Below are positions 15,560-23,365 of a DNA stretch of 36,441 nucleotides, one piece after another. Numbering within the stretch: position 1 is the stretch's first letter; each line of letters begins with the position of its first letter. The notes beneath the pieces are model-generated. The model was given only the letters and a program-made list of their open reading frames with translations. It had not been told where the DNA came from and searched no databases. Where the stretch lies: contig JAGQPX010000172.1 of the NCBI GenBank assembly GCA_020426505.1, positions 1 through 36,441 of the forward strand, given 5' to 3'. Source of the stretch: Planctomycetaceae bacterium. Its GTDB lineage: Bacteria; Planctomycetota; Planctomycetia; Planctomycetales; Planctomycetaceae. The translations under genes and the position numbers were made by a program.

Positions 15560-17935
15560 TTATGGTGAAGCATTCGCAACCAGTTCGAGATCGCACTCCG
15601 CGATCACAGGATCGCCATGATCGTCCTGTGTCAACACGCGAATTGTCAGCGGCATGTTCAATGGTCCGGCCTTCAGGCCCACATGCAAATTCAGAGTTGC
15701 CTGCGTCTCGTTGTCGTCGAGTTGGACCGGATCGGCGGATACTCCCTGAATGTGCGGTGGAGTAAGCAACTCGACACTCACCGGCCGATCCGTCAGCAGA
15801 CCACGCTTGACCGTCACGGCGACTTCGGCCATCGAGTCTCTCGTCACTGCCAGCGACTTCGGCGAGACCGATACGCTGAGCGGTGCGGGTGCGGTGAGAA
15901 TGATAATCTGATCGTCGGACGGCGTCGTGCTGGTGCTGACATTGTGATGCCGGCCTTGCTCGTCCGTGATCTCTCCCACAGCCGTGACGACGACGCGCCC
16001 CAGGCGGCTCATCTCCAGCCAAGTCGGAATCTTGATCGCATACTCAAACTGGAAAACGCCGGCAGGCACGAGCATCTCGTCAGCGGTCACGCCTTGAAGA
16101 TGCCGCTCCTGTTTGTCTGCCAGCCGAATCTTCAATGGCCCCTGATAATCTCCACGCTGAATCACGAACGGCCGACGATGGATGGTCCCCCGCGAGGCGG
16201 ACTCGATCCGATACTGATCGCCGACCATCTTGAAAGGTGTTGGCAGACAAACCGCCAACAGCACGTCGTCGCGAACCGGATCTCCGGGCTTGGCCGGTAG
16301 AGGCGCACCACGAACGGGGCCCTCTTCTTCCTCCTCCGCCGACAACGCAACGCCCGAGACACGGATCGGCACGCCCGTGATCGGCGCGTTGTCTGCTGCC
16401 GTCAACACGATTTCCCCAGAGGTCTGGTCACCAGCAACAACAACTTCGTTCGCGGTCACCCCCTCTGGGAGTCCTTCGACCGTCAGCCGGACAGGTCGGT
16501 CAAAACCATTCACACGGTTGACTGGAATGTTCAGTTTGGCCTCAGCTCCCCGGAAGAGTGTGAGGGCATCGGCAGGAAGTTGCAGGTCGAAATCGGGCTC
16601 ACCTGCAGGGGAAAGCGTTAATCGGTAAGCGTACTCATCCCCGGCATCGTCCGGCGCCACATGACAAATCTCGACGATGCATGCTCCGTCGTTCTCCGGA
16701 GTGAAGGACCCGGTTGGTTCGACCGGTTTCGATCGCGTGCTGCCTGCCTCGACAAGCGTCGTATCCTGTTCGTCACATATCCGCACCTGCGCATCCAGAC
16801 GTGACCCTAGCGAAGCAGCCTTCAGCTCGAACGAAACTGGCTTTCCCGCATTCACGTGAAGCTTCCAACGGTCGACCTCGCCCGGCTCTCGAATTCGTCC
16901 GTTAAGCACGATTGGCTCGACGAGATCGATTGTTGCCGATGGCGAAGCGTCTGATTCGACATACTCCTTGCAATTGCTCACCTCGAGGCGGATGGGATTG
17001 GATGCCGTCTCGTTCAAATCAAGTTGCACGAGCTTCGCACCCGCGCCGCCCGGCATATGCAGAGAGACTTTCGTCTCATTCGAGACCTGCTGTCCGTCAC
17101 ACTCGAAATTCACCACCTCGCCGGATCGACCGCCAAGGGGGAAGACGTGATCGATGTACTGCCCTTTGGTGATCGTCAGGCGGTAGACGTAGTCCTGCAA
17201 GCCACCGTAGGCGATGTCGTGGATGCGGACTTCGTACGTTCCCGACACGGGAGCCACAAACCGAAGATGCGAGTCGGGGCCTGTGTGATCATCGTTCTCG
17301 ATCAGCTGTCGGCCCTGCGGATCACGCACTTCAAGGCGCGAGTCCAGACGCGACATGATTCGAGCGGCGTTGACGTCACAGGTGATCGACTCTCCGGCTT
17401 CCGCGTGAACCCGCCAAATGTCGATGTCTTCTCTCGGAAAGATGCGACCGTTGATGGTCACCGGCAGCTCAACGTCCACGGGGATCGGCTGTCCGTCGAT
17501 TTCCTCCTCGACGACTTCCGGCAGGTCGCCAATGACAAACGGTCGCCCGGGCACGGCTCCCTGAGACGTCCAGAGTTGCCAGTACGCTTTTCCGACGGGT
17601 GCGTGCGGGCTGATCTCAATGTTTGCCCCATGATCTTTCGGATAGTTTTCGGCGCTCTTGGAAGCGGGCAAAAAAATCTGTGGCCCCTCGAACCAAAGTG
17701 TTTCCATTTCCTCGACATGAGAATCCGCGGTGACACCCTCACCGACGATGCGGAACGAGCCGCCGCCGTGCAGGTTGAGTGCCCCGATCCGCACGTTGAC
17801 GTCCGTGCCACGCTGTCCCCCAGCCGGGAAGATGTAGGACGAAGCGGGCGGATCGACCGGACCCTCATCGGCTCGACCGACACTGAGGGAAACTGATGCG
17901 ATCAAAACCAGAATCGCGAGGCACCCACTTCTCAT
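15560..17935 (-). CDS. Exported PPC-domain protein, planctomycete type
   Basis: Protein of 791 residues. The ATG at 17935 is preferred: AAAAGG lies 8 nt upstream and a Sec signal follows at once (MRSGCLAILVLIASVSLSVG). In-frame starts further upstream, to 18025, would place a polar stretch before the signal. The mature chain is beta-rich. At least two bacterial pre-peptidase C-terminal (PPC) type domains are visible. One is around residues 165-265, with DIDIWRVHAEAGESITCDV and SGTYEVRIHDIAYGG. The other is around 360-455, with GEVDRWKLHVNAGKPVSFEL. The remainder looks like repeated Ig-like strands. No protease domain is seen. It is the last gene of a minus-strand set after PSD1 and DUF1501, 91 bp behind the DUF1501 stop, and is probably an envelope binding or scaffold component. 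Confidence 0.87.
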   Translation of the reverse strand: MRSGCLAILVLIASVSLSVGRADEGPVDPPASSYIFPAGGQRGTDVNVRIGALNLHGGGSFRIVGEGVTADSHVEEMETLWFEGPQIFLPASKSAENYPKDHGANIEISPHAPVGKAYWQLWTSQGAVPGRPFVIGDLPEVVEEEIDGQPIPVDVELPVTINGRIFPREDIDIWRVHAEAGESITCDVNAARIMSRLDSRLEVRDPQGRQLIENDDHTGPDSHLRFVAPVSGTYEVRIHDIAYGGLQDYVYRLTITKGQYIDHVFPLGGRSGEVVNFECDGQQVSNETKVSLHMPGGAGAKLVQLDLNETASNPIRLEVSNCKEYVESDASPSATIDLVEPIVLNGRIREPGEVDRWKLHVNAGKPVSFELKAASLGSRLDAQVRICDEQDTTLVEAGSTRSKPVEPTGSFTPENDGACIVEICHVAPDDAGDEYAYRLTLSPAGEPDFDLQLPADALTLFRGAEAKLNIPVNRVNGFDRPVRLTVEGLPEGVTANEVVVAGDQTSGEIVLTAADNAPITGVPIRVSGVALSAEEEEEGPVRGAPLPAKPGDPVRDDVLLAVCLPTPFKMVGDQYRIESASRGTIHRRPFVIQRGDYQGPLKIRLADKQERHLQGVTADEMLVPAGVFQFEYAIKIPTWLEMSRLGRVVVTAVGEITDEQGRHHNVSTSTTPSDDQIIILTAPAPLSVSVSPKSLAVTRDSMAEVAVTVKRGLLTDRPVSVELLTPPHIQGVSADPVQLDDNETQATLNLHVGLKAGPLNMPLTIRVLTQDDHGDPVIAECDLELVANASP

Positions 17936-18026
17936 CCAACAGACCTTTTCTCGATCACAGACAGAGCGCGACATCATGACTTTCGAGAGTTCACAAGTTA
18001 ACGAAGAGGCATTGTCGGTCCGCAAT

Positions 18027-19361
18027 TCAGACCAGTTCGTGCAGAACGTGTCCTTGGTTCACAATCTTGATCGGACGGCCTTCCGGGGTGATGAACTCGT
18101 CCTCGGGATTGATTCCCAACTGATGATGAATGGTTGCAGCGAGGTCTTCCGGACTGACGGGTCGCTCAGCCGGCTTTGCGGCCGTCTTGTCACTCGCTCC
18201 GAGAATCTGGCCGCCGGCCACTCCGCCCCCGCCCAACATCGCCGTGAAGCATGGTCCCCAGTGATCACGTCCAGCTTTGTCGTTGATCTGAGGCGTCCGG
18301 CCGAACTCTCCCGTGACGAGCACCATCGTCGAATCGAGCATGCCTCGGTCAGCGAGGTCCTTGTAGAGCATGGCCATGGCTGCATCGAGATTGGGTAGCA
18401 GGTCGTTCTTGAGGTTCTGGAAGTTGTTGAGATGCGTATCCCAGCCAATGTGGCTGACGAGGACACACCGAACGCCCGCACTGACAAGCCGTCGTGCCAT
18501 CAGACACGATTGCCCCAGTGAGTTGCGACCATATTCGTCGCGAACTGAAGACGGCTCGGAATGAATGTTGAACGCCTGTTTCGCCTCGGCGGAGGTCATC
18601 AGTGAGAACGCACGCTCACGGAACTCATTGAGCGACTGAAGCGAATTGTTGACAGTGGCTTCGGCAGATCGTTGATAGCGATCAACGGTCGCGAGCAACT
18701 CATTGCGGTTATCGAGACGGCTCGCATCGAGGTCCATTGGTGGAACAACGTCACGAATGGTGAAGCCCGGATCATTCGGGTCTGCATTGATGCTCAGCGG
18801 CGCCGCAGCCGGACCGAGGAACGAAGCTCCGCCAGAATTGTGCATATCCGGCAGACAGACGTAGGACGGGACCGATCCACGGGCTCCCAGCTTTTTCGAG
18901 ATCACAGCTCCCATCGAGGGTCGCTCGTTGTTTGGCTTCAGCGAAGCCTTGAACGCCGGAGTGGGGGCGTACCCGGTCAACAGGTAGTGGTCAGCCTTGC
19001 CGTGTTCCGAAATGGTGTGCGTACATGATCTGATGAGAGAGAACTTGTCCATCTGACGGGAGACGAGCGGCAGATGATTGCAAACCTGCGTGCCCGCCAC
19101 GTTCGTCGAGATCGGATCGAACTCGCCACGAACCTCGGCAGGCGCATCCGGCTTCATGTCGAACGTATCGATGGTGCTCAGCCCTCCTTTGAGGAAGACG
19201 ATAATCAGCGAACGTTCATCGACCGTCTGGGCATCGAACCCGGATGCCTGCTGTTGAAGCAGACCGGACAGTGACCAGGACGCACCGAATGCACCTGCGG
19301 ACCCGACTCGCAGGAAGGAACGGCGACTCACATTGTCACAGAACTGGCCACGCTTGTTCAT
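18027..19361 (-). CDS. DUF1501 protein with Tat signal
   Basis: Protein of 444 residues. A twin-arginine motif is at 13-18 (RRSFLR), followed by a hydrophobic stretch, so export through Tat is likely. DUF1501 proteins have an alkaline-phosphatase/sulfatase-like core. Here the core begins with LIIVFLKGGLSTIDTFDMKP, contains VRCVLVSHIGWDTHLNN, and ends with the family hallmark TGEFGRTPQINDKAGRDHW. These segments place conserved Asp, His and Glu where the superfamily binds metal, but a catalytic activity for the family is not established to my knowledge. The gene lies between PSD1 (upstream, 133 bp) and the PPC gene (downstream, 91 bp) on the same strand. The repeated pairing with PSD1, seen again at 24881-29327, suggests the two act together. 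Confidence 0.93.
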   Translation of the reverse strand: MNKRGQFCDNVSRRSFLRVGSAGAFGASWSLSGLLQQQASGFDAQTVDERSLIIVFLKGGLSTIDTFDMKPDAPAEVRGEFDPISTNVAGTQVCNHLPLVSRQMDKFSLIRSCTHTISEHGKADHYLLTGYAPTPAFKASLKPNNERPSMGAVISKKLGARGSVPSYVCLPDMHNSGGASFLGPAAAPLSINADPNDPGFTIRDVVPPMDLDASRLDNRNELLATVDRYQRSAEATVNNSLQSLNEFRERAFSLMTSAEAKQAFNIHSEPSSVRDEYGRNSLGQSCLMARRLVSAGVRCVLVSHIGWDTHLNNFQNLKNDLLPNLDAAMAMLYKDLADRGMLDSTMVLVTGEFGRTPQINDKAGRDHWGPCFTAMLGGGGVAGGQILGASDKTAAKPAERPVSPEDLAATIHHQLGINPEDEFITPEGRPIKIVNQGHVLHELV

Positions 19362-19393
19362 GACGCATCCGTCTTTCTGTTGACTCGTTGACT

Positions 19394-19478
19394 AGTGCCA
19401 AGGGCACTTTGGTGTAGCGGCGTTTGGACGCCGAAATGCCTACGTTTCATGCTCGGTCCGCCGCTGGGGACGCTACAC
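19394..19478. repeat. Structured inverted-repeat element between PSD1 and DUF1501
   Basis: A short hairpin (AGTGCC 19394-19399, GGCACT 19403-19408) precedes a 67-bp segment bounded by perfect 8-bp inverted repeats, GTGTAGCG at 19412-19419 and CGCTACAC at 19471-19478. Inside are CGGCGT/ACGCCG (19418-19423 and 19428-19433, 4-nt loop) and, as an alternative, AGCGGCG/CGCCGCT (19416-19422 and 19459-19465). It looks like a small non-autonomous repeat or a structured leader. Confidence 0.55.
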
Positions 19479-19494
19479 TTATCTGTCCCCCGCT

Positions 19495-21690
19495 CTAATG
19501 ATTGAACAGGAACTCCTGCGAATTCATGAGGCTCCACGCCAGATCCTCAATCGCATCCTGACGTGACTCCGCACGATCGAAGTAGGCGACCACACGCTCC
19601 AACTCTTCTGCGGAGGGACGCCGTGAAAAGTACGTGAGATAGAGTTCCTCGATGATCGATTCTGCGCTCCTGCCCGAGGTTTCCAGACGTGACATCCGAC
19701 TCGCCGGATGTGCGGTTTTGGATTGGAGTTCTCCCGAGTTCAGTACATGCAGCACCTGAGAAACATTTGTCTCCACAATTCGCTCACACTCGCACGACGT
19801 TTTGCGAAGCGGTCGTCCGAAGAGGTTCAGGAAGTAGTGCTTGGCCTCACTGTCCCAGAGATCAATCGCCCGAATGCCCAGCGGATGGCCGGGGAACTTC
19901 TCCGGCCGATCGGTCGCCTGAGAGATCGCATCCATCAACACCTCTGCGTCCATCGTTTTGAACGTGGCACGTGAGTAGTTCTGGTTGTCACGTTCGTTCG
20001 TCGCGTTCGGAGTCGTGGATCGCTGATAGGCCTCAGTGGCCACAATCGAACGGATCAACGCTTTTGTGTCGAAGGAGTTGTCGATCAGGATCGTTGTCAG
20101 AACATCAAGTAGCTCGGGGTTCGAGGGAGGATTGGTCTCGCGTAGGTCGTCGACCGGTTCAATCACTCCTCTCCCCAGAAAGTGTGCCCAGAGTCTGTTG
20201 GCCATATTCCTGGCAAACCAGGGGTTGTCCGGCGACGTCATCCAGCGGGCAAGTTCGTCACGGGCATCACTCGTGTCTCCCACCGGCTCCTGACCCAATA
20301 CATGAGCGGGAACATCGCTCCCGTCGCGTGGGTGTTTCGCCACCGGTTCTCCGTCGACGTTCACCAACTCACCTCTCGATGTGGAGACGATGCTCACCGG
20401 CTCGAAGAAAGCACGCATGCCGTGATAGTCATTCTGACTGATGCGATCAAAGGGGTGGTGATGACATTCGGCACACTCCAGTCTCACTCCGAGGAACACC
20501 TGAGAGAGCAGGCTCGACCGTTTGCCGGACTCCGGGACCGCCTTGAAGAAGGTGCCCGCCGGGTGATCGGCCAAACGTCCGTCAGCGGCAATCACGGAGC
20601 GAGCGAAGTCATCCACAGGCAGATCTGTCGCCAAGGCATCGCGGATCCACTTGTAATAGGCATAGGCATCTTTATGCCCAAGGACCTGCCGATCGACGCG
20701 GAGCAGGTCGGACCACTTGAGTGACCAGTAGCGGGCGTACTCTTCACGCTCAAGCAGTGTATCCACAAGCGCCACTCGCTTGTCGGGATCTGTGTCGTCG
20801 AGAAACTGTCGTGCCTCGGATGCCGTCGGAAGTGTGCCGATGATGTCGAGAGAGACGCGACGCAGGTAGGTGGCGTCATCACACCGTGGTGATGCGACGA
20901 TGTTTAACTGGCTTAATCGTCGATTGATCGCATTGTCGATCGGATTCACATCCGTTGTCGGAAGAGACTGGATATCGGGCGGCGAGTCTGCCGAATGTGG
21001 ATTCGGGATCAGAATCTGGGCGATGCTCATCTGGTCGAGGAAGCCCGCCATGATGGCGACGTGCCCGGGTGACTGGCCGACCTTGACGACACCCTCTTCG
21101 CTCACCTCCGCCATGCCTTCGTTGTTCGTGCGGTATCTGCACAGCGAAGTCACGTCCCTGTGTGAGCCATCGTCAAAGACGGCCGTCACACGCAATGGTT
21201 GTTCGCTTCCGAAGGCGAGAATCTTCTCATCGGGACTGACACGAAGTTCGACGAGCTTCTGTGGATTCTCAATATACCGCGCCCCCGATTCGATCCAGTT
21301 GCGAAGCACGTCGTAGTCCGTTGTCTTGGCAGACAGCCGCACTCCGCCGCCATGAGGCACGACTCCGGTGGCTTTGGTCAGCAACAGGCTCTTCTCCGCC
21401 GCTGCCGGAAACACACGACGCCCGCGACCATCCATCACGATTGCTTCGTAATCAGCGGGCGGATCGAATCCGAAGACCGACAGTTTGAATCCATTCTGCC
21501 CTTCGGCCTTGCCGTGACAAGGGGAGGAGTTACATCCGTGCCGCGATAAGATCGGCGCGACGTCGGTGTCGAAGTACACACGCTGCTGCTCATCAGCGGG
21601 ACCGATCCCATCCTCGCTAGCCTCAATTGTTGAAGCGAGCAGCAGCATCATCGCGATGAGGATGTACCTGTCAGGAAGGCGCACTTTCAT
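19495..21690 (-). CDS. PSD1-type protein: cytochrome-c-like domain, BIG2-like domain, DUF1549 and DUF1553
   Basis: Exported protein of 731 residues from ATG 21690, where a Sec signal begins (YILIAMMLLLASTIEAS at 9-25). An in-frame ATG at 21774 would add 28 residues before the signal. The first domain contains HGCNSSPCHG, a CX4CH motif at 53-59, in a setting like planctomycete cytochrome domains. A BIG2/Ig-like segment is at about 147-228. DUF1549 spans about 250-440 and includes a canonical heme-type CAECH at 406-410. DUF1553 spans about 472-725, with the typical NPWFARNMANRLWAHFLGRG and IVATEAYQRS. It probably binds heme at the envelope; its reaction is unknown. It heads the set PSD1, DUF1501, PPC. 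Confidence 0.92.
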   Translation of the reverse strand: MKVRLPDRYILIAMMLLLASTIEASEDGIGPADEQQRVYFDTDVAPILSRHGCNSSPCHGKAEGQNGFKLSVFGFDPPADYEAIVMDGRGRRVFPAAAEKSLLLTKATGVVPHGGGVRLSAKTTDYDVLRNWIESGARYIENPQKLVELRVSPDEKILAFGSEQPLRVTAVFDDGSHRDVTSLCRYRTNNEGMAEVSEEGVVKVGQSPGHVAIMAGFLDQMSIAQILIPNPHSADSPPDIQSLPTTDVNPIDNAINRRLSQLNIVASPRCDDATYLRRVSLDIIGTLPTASEARQFLDDTDPDKRVALVDTLLEREEYARYWSLKWSDLLRVDRQVLGHKDAYAYYKWIRDALATDLPVDDFARSVIAADGRLADHPAGTFFKAVPESGKRSSLLSQVFLGVRLECAECHHHPFDRISQNDYHGMRAFFEPVSIVSTSRGELVNVDGEPVAKHPRDGSDVPAHVLGQEPVGDTSDARDELARWMTSPDNPWFARNMANRLWAHFLGRGVIEPVDDLRETNPPSNPELLDVLTTILIDNSFDTKALIRSIVATEAYQRSTTPNATNERDNQNYSRATFKTMDAEVLMDAISQATDRPEKFPGHPLGIRAIDLWDSEAKHYFLNLFGRPLRKTSCECERIVETNVSQVLHVLNSGELQSKTAHPASRMSRLETSGRSAESIIEELYLTYFSRRPSAEELERVVAYFDRAESRQDAIEDLAWSLMNSQEFLFNH

Positions 21691-21881
21691 GCGAATCGGT
21701 GGGTTGGTCCTCGCGGGTGTTTGGAACCTGCATTGTAAGGCATTTCTTGACTGAATTCCTAGCCGATTTTCCATACAGGCTGGAGATTCGACCGTCAGTT
21801 TCGTCTGATGTGGTCATTGCAACACGCGTCAGTGACCCTGGCGAGTGCCCGTCGAGATTCACCGCAACGAGGTCATCACCT
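21691..21881. promoter_or_regulatory. Divergent promoter region of PSD1 and the dehydratase
   Basis: The 191 bp between these divergent starts must hold both promoters. For the plus-strand dehydratase, TTGACT at 21747-21752 followed after 18-19 bp by CCATACA is a weak sigma-70-like candidate. No dyad that looks like an operator was found. Confidence 0.3.
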
Positions 21882-23090
21882 GTGAATTCAAACAATCTCA
21901 CCACATCTGTCGATCGACGCAGCATGCTGGTCTCGACTGCCTCAACCGTCGCGGGTGTCTCGCTGGCGCTTCCCACAGCAACCTGCGTACAGGCGGCAGA
22001 GACGACTGAAGATCGAACGTCGTCCATCCGCGTCACCGGGCTCACGCCAACAATCTTCCATGACCGTGTCTATATGAAGATCGATACAAACCACGGTATT
22101 CATGGTTGGGGAGAGATCAAAGGGGTCGTGCCCTCGGTCGCAGCGGCGCTGGCAACTTCCATGTTTGAGTTGCTGGAGAATCAGAACCCCACGCGGATCG
22201 AACATCTCTGGCAGTCGCTCTACCGGGCGGAGCGCAATCAGCGCGGCGGTGCATTCATGCTGCATTGCATCGCGGGGATCGACATGGCGTTGTGGGACAT
22301 CACAGGCAAACTGTGGGGAGTCCCGGTGCATCGTCTGCTCGGCGGTCCGACGCGCGACAGCATTCGCGTCTATCCGTCAGCGAAGGCGGTGAAGCTCGGT
22401 TCCGGCCCCAAACCGCACTCCGGCAATCCCAGTGACATCGAGCCACTGGTCGAGCAGGTCCGGTCCGCCCGCGAACAGGTCGGCAAGGACGGTGCAGTCA
22501 TGTTCGACGCTCACAGTGCGATCCCGCCAGCAATGTTGATTCAGTTTGCCAACGCGATCGAGCCGTACGACATCCTGTTCCTTGAGGAGCCTGCCGTTCC
22601 TGGCAACATCGACGTCTTCCGACGTATTCGCGAGTCCGTCAACGTGCCGCTGGCAGCGGGTGAACGTGACCGGACCATTTGGGGCATCCTGCCCTATCTC
22701 ACGGAGGGGGTGCTCGACATCGTGCAGCCGGACTGCGGTTACACCGGCGGCATTAGCCAGATACGCAAGATCGCGACCATCGCTGAAGCCTACTCGGTCC
22801 CTCTTGCACCGCATTGCACGCAATCCTACCTCGGCATGACAGCGAGCTTTCATGTTGCTGCATCTGTCCCACACCTGTTGATTCACGAATCATACGACGA
22901 TGACCTGTTCGCGAAGTTCATTCATCCGAAGTGGACCAAGCAGGACGGGCAAGTCACGATTCCTGACGGCCCCGGACTCGGCATCGAGTTGGATGAGGCG
23001 ATGATGAGCAAACTCGCCAAGGAAGCTCGAGGAAAGTATCACTGGCGCGGCCCGCATTACCTCCCAGATGGGTCCGTCTCCGATTACTGA
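21882..23090 (+). CDS. Enolase-superfamily dehydratase, D-galactonate-dehydratase-like, Tat-exported
   Basis: Mandelate racemase / dehydratase family protein of 402 residues. Probable metal ligands are Asp209, Glu235 and Glu261; His211 and His311 are probable catalytic bases. As I recall, E. coli D-galactonate dehydratase uses Asp183, Glu209, Glu235, His185 and His285. The spacings (26, 26, 2 and 102) are identical, so a sugar-acid dehydration is well supported, although the exact substrate is not. QPDCGYTGGIS and APHCTQ are family blocks. The start is placed at GTG 21882, with GAGG 9 nt upstream. It gives an N-terminus with DRRSMLVSTASTVAG, a Tat-like signal. The frame is open back to 21699 but that part is not protein-like. 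Export of such an enzyme is unusual outside planctomycetes. Confidence 0.9.
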   Translation: MNSNNLTTSVDRRSMLVSTASTVAGVSLALPTATCVQAAETTEDRTSSIRVTGLTPTIFHDRVYMKIDTNHGIHGWGEIKGVVPSVAAALATSMFELLENQNPTRIEHLWQSLYRAERNQRGGAFMLHCIAGIDMALWDITGKLWGVPVHRLLGGPTRDSIRVYPSAKAVKLGSGPKPHSGNPSDIEPLVEQVRSAREQVGKDGAVMFDAHSAIPPAMLIQFANAIEPYDILFLEEPAVPGNIDVFRRIRESVNVPLAAGERDRTIWGILPYLTEGVLDIVQPDCGYTGGISQIRKIATIAEAYSVPLAPHCTQSYLGMTASFHVAASVPHLLIHESYDDDLFAKFIHPKWTKQDGQVTIPDGPGLGIELDEAMMSKLAKEARGKYHWRGPHYLPDGSVSDY

Positions 23091-23148
23091 CCCAAATATG
23101 TTGTATCGACATCGCTCGATTGCCCCCCGTTTCTTCCGAGTGACGTGC

Positions 23149-23218
23149 CACTGCTTCGGTCGGGCACCCACGACGCCGAATTGTCACTCAGCACTGCTTG
23201 CCCGACCGAAGCAGTGCT
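23149..23218. terminator. Inverted-repeat cluster between convergent genes, possible bidirectional terminator
   Basis: CACTGCTTCGGTCGGGCA (23149-23166) is a perfect 18-bp complement of TGCCCGACCGAAGCAGTG (23199-23216), with a 32-nt loop. A second, overlapping hairpin is possible: AGCACTGCTT (23190-23199) with AAGCAGTGCT (23209-23218), 10 bp, 9-nt loop. The two folds compete for the same 3' arm. The position between the dehydratase stop (23090) and the transporter stop (23366) suits a bidirectional terminator, but there is no T-tract. Confidence 0.6.
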
Positions 23219-23365
23219 GTTTCGAGGGGGAGAAAGATGAATGTCGGCCATGCAAGCAGTGGCACATCCCTCGAGGAATCGAAGCCTTCTGACTTGTGCA
23301 GACACCTATGAACCGGGTCGAGGTGAATTTGTCTTAAAGGACAGACCTCGGATTGCGATCCGACG

